The notes below the pieces were generated by a model. The model was not told the origin of the DNA and searched no databases. It saw only the letters and a program-made list of their open reading frames with translations. The translations under genes and the position numbers were made by a program. This document shows positions 58,171 to 64,000 of a stretch of 64,000 nucleotides of DNA, piece by piece; within the stretch, counting starts at the first letter, position 1; every line of letters starts with the position of its first letter. Location: assembly GCF_016808095.1 (NCBI RefSeq), contig NC_068970.1:42381630-42445629 (forward strand). The letters run 5' to 3'. Source of the stretch: Vigna angularis (Eukaryota > Streptophyta > Magnoliopsida > Fabales > Fabaceae).

Positions 58171-60891
58171 GGTTAAATATATTTTTTCCTTTTAATTTTT
58201 AATGAAAAATAGAATTAGTTAATTTTTAAAACTTTGGACTAATTTAATTTTTTATCTTTAGAACGGCATGAATTTATTTCTTTTAATCAACTTTTGTTAA
58301 ATTCATTTGAGGTTTCAAATGTGTTTATCAACTAATACTGAAAAAATATGTCAATCAACAACTCAAATACTATATAAAATACGTTTAAAACGTCAAATAA
58401 ACTTAACTAAATTTGATTAAAAAGACTAAATCCACACATTTCTAAAATTGCAAAAATTAAATTAAGTTAAAATTTAAAAAAACAATTCATTCTAATTTTC
58501 ACTAAAAATTAAAAAATTAAAACATATTTAAGCTTGACTCAAACAAACCTAAAGAGTATATCATTAATAGTGTTATTTTGTTTTGGTAAACAATATATTT
58601 TTCTTCCTTATTTCATAGATACTCTTAATATATAGGTATATTTTTTTATTTAAAATTATTAAAATAAAATAAATATATTTAATTTCATAAATACTATTTT
58701 TTTATATCACATCAAAGGGCCATCAGTGGTTGCTGGATTATAATTGTATTGTGAAGTTAATTTTGTTCCAGAAATTGAAGACACATTAATGTTGTTGACT
58801 TATTAATAGTGGCGTGTACCTCCCTGAAATATTCTGTTCAGTCTCTCATTGATGACACATTTGGACCGTTAGAAAAAGAAAACAAAAGTAAAAGAAGACA
58901 AATTTAGTAATGGTATTATCTTTTGATAAAAGAAAATATTCTTTTTTATAGAAACAATTTTACTTGACTTGAAAAAGAATTATTAGAATAATTTCATTAA
59001 TTTATTTATAGTTTTTGAAATTATACAAGACTTTTGTTTTTCTAATATTTACTGTAGTTTCTTTTGCGAGTACACGATTGAGAGTTTATTTAATATATAA
59101 AAACGCATTAACATGAAATTAAAAAATAAATATTGAAAAAGATTGATGAAATCTTAAGATATTAATGTAATTCATTCATAAACTACTACAAACAATAATC
59201 TTTTAAATATTTAATATGACTTTAAAATAGTTGTTATAAGACTGTAGGGTAGTATAGTTTAGAATAGTTTTTATCTTAAAGATAAATCATAACTTTAAAT
59301 GAAGGGTCACGGAGGCGATTAGTGTGCAGGAGCGTTTTTCAAGGACACGTGAGGGAGAGGGTAATAATAGGAATAATGTGAAGGGTTATATTTGTCATTT
59401 TAGCAGATTGTGTATGCAGAAGAAGGAGAAGAAGAAGCCCTGCTACCAAACAGACAAAAAACAAGAAAGGATTTTAAGGGCATGTTTGGCTGAGGGTCCA
59501 ACACTGTCTCGTCAACACGTGTCATACCACTGCATGCATATCCGCCACGTCATCTCACTCTCCTTCTTTCCTCTCGTAGATCGCGGCATCACGGACCCAT
59601 CTTATTCTTTTTCCAGATAGTATTGCTTTTCTATTTACTCAATCTATTATTATAATAATAATAATTATTATTACTATTATTGTTGCTACTATTATCCCCA
59701 TCCACACACATAAATAATATATAAAAAGTAAGAAGTTTATCCATTTCATCTGTGGCCACAGCTCACACCCCCACGCCAGAATTTAAAATGAAATCTTGTA
59801 ATTATATTGACCAAAAATTTAATATTTTTTAATATCTGACCTACGTTTCTCAAACTATATATTTATCACACACTTCACTCATTTCTTACTTTCTTCCTTC
59901 TTTTCGGATTTTATATTAGCTACTAAGTATCCAACATTCCTTACTATTCACTATTTTATGCTTTTATAGAACCCGAAGCAAGTAATTACTATTGTACTGT
60001 ATTATTCAAAAATACTTTTTCATACTACTTTTTTCAGTTATTTCTAGAAATGTCAATACTAATAACATCTAAATGTAATGGATATGTTCAAGTGCATATG
60101 ATTACTAAGATTAGCTTATTTTAAATTTCATAACTACATAATTATGTTAAAAAAGGAATCGTTCGTACATAAAGATTTTAGTACAATTTTATTTTCGTTT
60201 TTACATAAAATATGCGATTTTAGTTCCTAATTTATTTTTCAATTTAGTTATTTTAGTTTTGTACTTGTGTTCTTCAATTTTTACCTATTCATAACTTTGA
60301 TGAGTTTAAGTTCAATTAATCATATATATATATATATATATATAATTTGATAGGCATTGAAATTGAAAAAAAAAACGTACCGTACTCATTTTTTTTTTCA
60401 TGATTAAAATGGTAGCGGTTGGAGGCGCTGATTACCACACCTAATTTACTTTGGCAGATATTCAATAAATAAGATATAGTAGATGAAAATGAAAATTTGA
60501 GTACATAAAATATCCATTTCATAAACTTTATAATTATATTTCTTAATGTGGTTTATGTGCAAGAAGAGGTCATTGATATTTTGCATAAGCTTAACGGTGG
60601 TGAGAGTCATGAGCAGAGGGAGAAGGAAAACAAAGAAAACAGAATATTTGTATTAAAAAGAGATAGAAAATTGTGTTAGGTTACAATGAAAGGAAACGAG
60701 GTATATATACACGCGTAAAACAAAACGACTTAAACTGTAATAATTATTTTGACTGCAAATGCGTCGGGTGAGGGAACACACGGCTGGCCGCAACTTGAAT
60801 GATGGTAGACGCTGGACGCAAAACTAGGTTAAGAAGTTGACTATTTTGACAAGTTGAGAGTATATGTTAAAAAGTCCCGGCTTTGACATAA
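58171..60891. other. Intergenic region
   Basis: AT-rich with no gene recognised. Three ACGT-core elements (GACACGTGAG near 59343, AACACGTGTCA near 59515, CCACGTCAT near 59543) cluster in a GC-richer patch (59300-59620). An (AT)n tract lies at about 60320-60342. The segment 60620-60730 resembles the R region of a Copia LTR (…TATTTGTATTAAAAAGAGAT…, then GGTATATATACA), at low confidence. Confidence 0.5.
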
Positions 60892-60900
60892 TATTGTTAA

Positions 60901-62820
60901 GGTTTAAATCGTCGTTTCATCCTCATATTTATTGGTCAATTTTAAGTGAGTTATCGTTTTTTTTTTGTCTCAATTAGGTCTATAAACTTGTAAAATTGAG
61001 TCAATTAAGTTTTTTTCATTAAGTTTTCATTGACACCGTCTAACTGCGATGACGTGATGCACACTGATGTAAAAATATTTTATTACGTGGAATTTTTTTA
61101 AAATTAACTTACGTGGCCTCCTCTAACAAGACCACGACTGCAACTTCCATGCGAAACCAGTTCTCACACCATCTTCGCGCATCATCTTCTTCATCGCAAC
61201 ACCTCATCTCATCCTCACCACTTTTTACTTTCAATATGACCAATCACAATCATTCTATTCTAGATTTCGATATTCAAATGGACGACAACAACCACGCCTT
61301 CAAGATTACCTCGCCAAAACAAACATCTGCTGGAAAACGAGGAAGCAAGAAAAAAAATTGGGTTTTGAGATTACAAGATATCAAAAAAGGTTTTCACCGC
61401 CAACACCATAAAACCTCAATCATCCTCGTCGCCCTTCCTCTTTCAAGCACCGCAATCTCTCAATATCTCTGTCTCTGCCGCCGTGTCTTCTGCCTCCGTC
61501 CCTGATTCTGTGTCATATGACACCCCTAAAAGCAAATCCCTAATTGAACAACGACCCATCACTAGCGACAAAAGTGCTTCTGATCTAAATCCCTCACACC
61601 AAGGTGGGGGTTTGAGGAAGCAGAATAAGCGGAAGAGAAATGATGAGTCCCAGAGGATAGAGACGAAGAGGCACAAGGCCATTGAACACTTTTCATCAAG
61701 GAGAAAAGTTTTCTTAAACAATGAAGTTTTCTTTTAAGATAACCTGAAGAAAAAAATTTCATTAATGAAGATTCCACACTAGATTTGGGTTGTTCACCAG
61801 TTCACCTCTTCCTTGCTAGTTTTATCTGCACTCAGCTAAAATTTGTCTTTAAGGAAAAAAAAATCTACCCACCATCAGCCTCTTGCAACTCACAAATTAG
61901 TCTTAGAATCAGTTTCACTGAAATTAAATTAAAAAAAAATCTTGTTGTATAAAATGTGCAAAAACTATCTTCAAAGTTTTATTCAGAATCTAAGGAAAAA
62001 AACGCATTCCAAATGCACAAAGGAAAAAGAAAACTTCCTTAGACAAGAAAGAAAAACTACGAAGGTGCAAGAATGGCAATTATTAACCTAATCAAAATTA
62101 GTGTAGAATGGTAATGGTCCAGGAAAATTTCGCAGTACTCCCCATGACTTTTCCACCTGACCCCACCAACTGCAACAACAAAGCATAACAATAATACTGG
62201 TATCTGAGTAAGAAATTTAAGTTTGACTTGATCTCCATCAATAATACAAAGAGAAAGTTTTACCATGTAATTTGCGCCCACCACCAAACCCCATTTGAAA
62301 ATGCACGATATATTTTAGAATTTCTATGGCAATGGGAATTATAGAATCAAACAATGAAGTTTCTTAAATATTTCTCCTTTCATGAATTTTGTATACGTGA
62401 CTTCAGCAAGTTAAAAAAAAAAGAAATATTATCAAACAAATGCCGCTTTTACAAAACCACGAAAACCAACCGCGACTTCTCCTCGTCGCGCCTTCACCAG
62501 CAACCTCAACCCTTGTTCGTCACTCCGACCAATTTCCTAACTCAAAGCAAATAAAATCCCTAAATTTTAACATAAACCAATTAAATTTTGTCATGTCATA
62601 ATGTCTTAATTTAAATAAAAATTCCACGTAATCAAACAGTACATCAACCTATTAAGTGTGTACCACGTCAGCATCTGCAGACGGTGTCAGTGAAAACTTA
62701 ACGGAGAGGGCTTAATTAGCTTAATTTTACAAGTTTATGGACCCAATTGAGACCGAAAAAGAAACGAGGACCATATTGAGATTGACCAACAAATATGAGG
62801 ACCAAATGGGAGTTTAAACC
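60901..62820. mobile_element. Non-autonomous Mutator-like element (possible Pack-MULE)
   Basis: Long terminal inverted repeats (60901-61099 and 62617-62820) share, in inverted form, CCTCATATTTATTGGTCAAT-like sequence, AAACTTGTAAAATT, TTTTCATTGACACCGTCT and TTACGTGGAATTTTT. The flanks form a 9-bp duplication, tattgttaa (60892-60900) and tattgttga (62821-62829), with one mismatch. Nine-base TSDs and ~200-bp TIRs are characteristic of Mutator-like elements. There is no transposase. The interior has GC-richer coding-like DNA (61140-61740), suggesting a captured gene piece. Confidence 0.85.
61149..61735 (+). pseudogene. Captured coding-like sequence in the MULE
   Basis: Two overlapping frames. 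The first has its earliest ATG at 61149 (MRNQFSHHLRASSSSSQHLI) and runs to 61505, with a basic patch KRGSKKKNWVLRLQDIKKGF. The second (61483-61737) reads SVPDSVSYDTPKSKSLIEQR, then GGGLRKQNKRKRNDESQRIE, a likely nuclear-localisation-type basic cluster. They may be one gene joined by splicing or broken by a frameshift. I do not recognise the parent gene. Confidence 0.45.
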
Positions 62821-62829
62821 TATTGTTGA

Positions 62830-63619
62830 AAACAACTAGAGAGAGGGCTTTAGTTAGCTTGTTGATGATGAGTGTTGACATAAAAAAATTTGACGATATT
62901 TTCTTAATCTTTTTTCTTTGACAATCTATTTTTTTATGTTTAGTCTTTTAGAAAAATTTGATTGGAGACCATTGGTATAACAGAAAGGTTGTCACAATAT
63001 AAAAGAAAAAATTGTTGATAATGAATCCTAAGATCTTGCATTAAGTGATGAGGTGATGGAGTTATTGGATTTCACATGTTGTGAAGGGAATGGCGTGGTA
63101 CTCTTCTTGAAAAAGTATCTTGACACATTTTGTTGCTTCTTAGATTTTCGGGAGAATTTCTAATGTAGATGATGTCACCGGTTACAAATTTCTTTGTAAT
63201 AGGTCATCCATGTTAAGATAAAATCGTCTATATGTTTAATCACTCTCATGTTTTGAAGTTTAATCAAATAACATTAAAAATATAAAAATATCATAGGTAG
63301 AAACATATGTATTAGGTTTGAAATCCCAACAATAGAAAAGTCAAAGGAAAACACTTAGGATTATAGAAAACACAAAAACACCTAAGTCAAAACACCTAAA
63401 CACAATGCTAAATGACTAGTAAGTCAAAATCATCTAAGAGAGTTATACTAAACGCGAAAGCTATATTGTACCCAAAGGGTATTCAATTGGACTATCGGGA
63501 AACAAAAAAAGTGTCAAGACTATATCTTTGACAAAACACTCTAAAAGAAGCTAAATACGATTGCACTATCAACATAATACGATTTCGGGTTGCACTATCA
63601 ACAAAACACAATTCCACTT
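62830..63619. other. Intergenic stretch
   Basis: No recognised coding sequence. The right part (63280-63600) leads into the Copia RNase H tail without a clear boundary and may be degraded Copia pol. Confidence 0.45.
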
Positions 63620-63958
63620 TCAACAGTAGAAGCCAAATACTTATCTTTCACTGATTGCTGCTCATAACTCTTATGGATCAGAAATTAAGTAGAAGATTAC
63701 AACCACTTTGAAGGTAAGATTCATAACTACTGTGATAACAATGCTGTAGTTAGCTTATTTAAGAATTCTAGATTGCATTCACGCGCTAAGCATATTAAGG
63801 TCAAACGTCACTTCATACGTGATCATGTTAATAAGGATATTATGGATTTACAATATGTAAACACAAAAGATTAGCTTGCTGACATCTTCATTAAGCCATT
63901 AGTTGAAGATAAACTTAATCGCCTAATCACCCTTATTGGTATGAGAATTGTTGAATGA
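63620..63958 (+). pseudogene. Copia RNase H C-terminus
   Basis: The plus strand reads STVEAKYLSFTDCC (from STxEAEYxAxxxxC), then YCDNNAVVSLFKNSRLHSRA, KHIKVKRHFIRDHVNKDIMD and ADIFIKPLVEDKLNRLITL, ending at a TGA (63956-63958). Stops interrupt it (after CCS, after RN, after NTKD). The upstream pol is not recognisable. An LTR may follow beyond the window edge. Confidence 0.9.
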
Positions 63959-64000
63959 ATTTGATTCAACATGTCAAATGTACTCATATAGTGTCTAAAG

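Noticed and set aside
1..64000. CRISPR arrays, tRNA or rRNA genes, organellar inserts
   Set aside because: No regularly spaced identical repeats with unique spacers, and no tRNA cloverleaf or rRNA stretch recognised by reading. A tRNAscan run would settle the tRNA point.

Overview
The window looks like plant nuclear DNA, most probably a legume (Phaseoleae-like). The grounds are spliced plant genes with GT-AG introns, AT-rich spacers, and LTR families of legume style: LTRs full of the palindrome TAATCGATTA, Tekay-type LTRs starting TGTAACACCC or ending in GATGTCACA, and Athila/Tat-type elements primed by tRNA-Asp. The genus is not determined. Nothing bacterial, organellar or viral was seen.

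Layout. 1-1430 is a decayed Copia pol (minus). 2172-2297 looks like the last exon of a type IA topoisomerase-like gene. 3780-8640 is a decayed Athila/Tat-type Gypsy (minus), and 9647-11060 the PBS and gag of another (plus). 11062-44884 is one old Gypsy element, G1 (minus), split open by a deep nest. Its RNase H is interrupted at 12350-24668 by a compound Athila/Tat-like insertion. Its RT is interrupted by a Copia LTR (24954-~26250) and by a complete old Copia element, C1 (26938-44362, TSD actag). The 3' LTR of C1 is split by a 5'-truncated Tekay-like Gypsy, G3 (32467-~44189). The G3 integrase is split by a Sirevirus-like Copia, C2 (36334-44040). The right arm holds an intact XTH gene (46051-48124, minus), an IWS1-like pseudogene (52305-52507), two head-to-head Gypsy LTRs (54529-58170), a Mutator-like element with 200-bp TIRs and a 9-bp TSD (60901-62820), and a Copia RNase H tail (63620-63958).

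The most unusual object is element A (14858-24668). Its two 2042-bp LTRs are almost identical, so it is young. It has no RT or integrase. In the sense direction it encodes a 373-aa Gag-like coiled-coil protein. In the antisense direction it carries what reads as a complete cellular-style gene: a TATA box, a CT-rich leader, two introns with consensus splice sites, and a 151-aa protein with a WUSCHEL-type (WOX) homeodomain, a WUS-box-like motif and an EAR-like motif. Antisense introns cannot be spliced from the element's own RNA, which would explain why they survived retrotransposition. Upstream of that promoter are a 13-bp-arm palindrome and three short hairpin repeats whose arms co-vary.

Element A is also joined head-to-head (U5 to U5) to an older related LTR in the opposite orientation, and the 5-bp duplication atcat flanks the whole compound (12345-24673). 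This is not a normal LTR-element structure.
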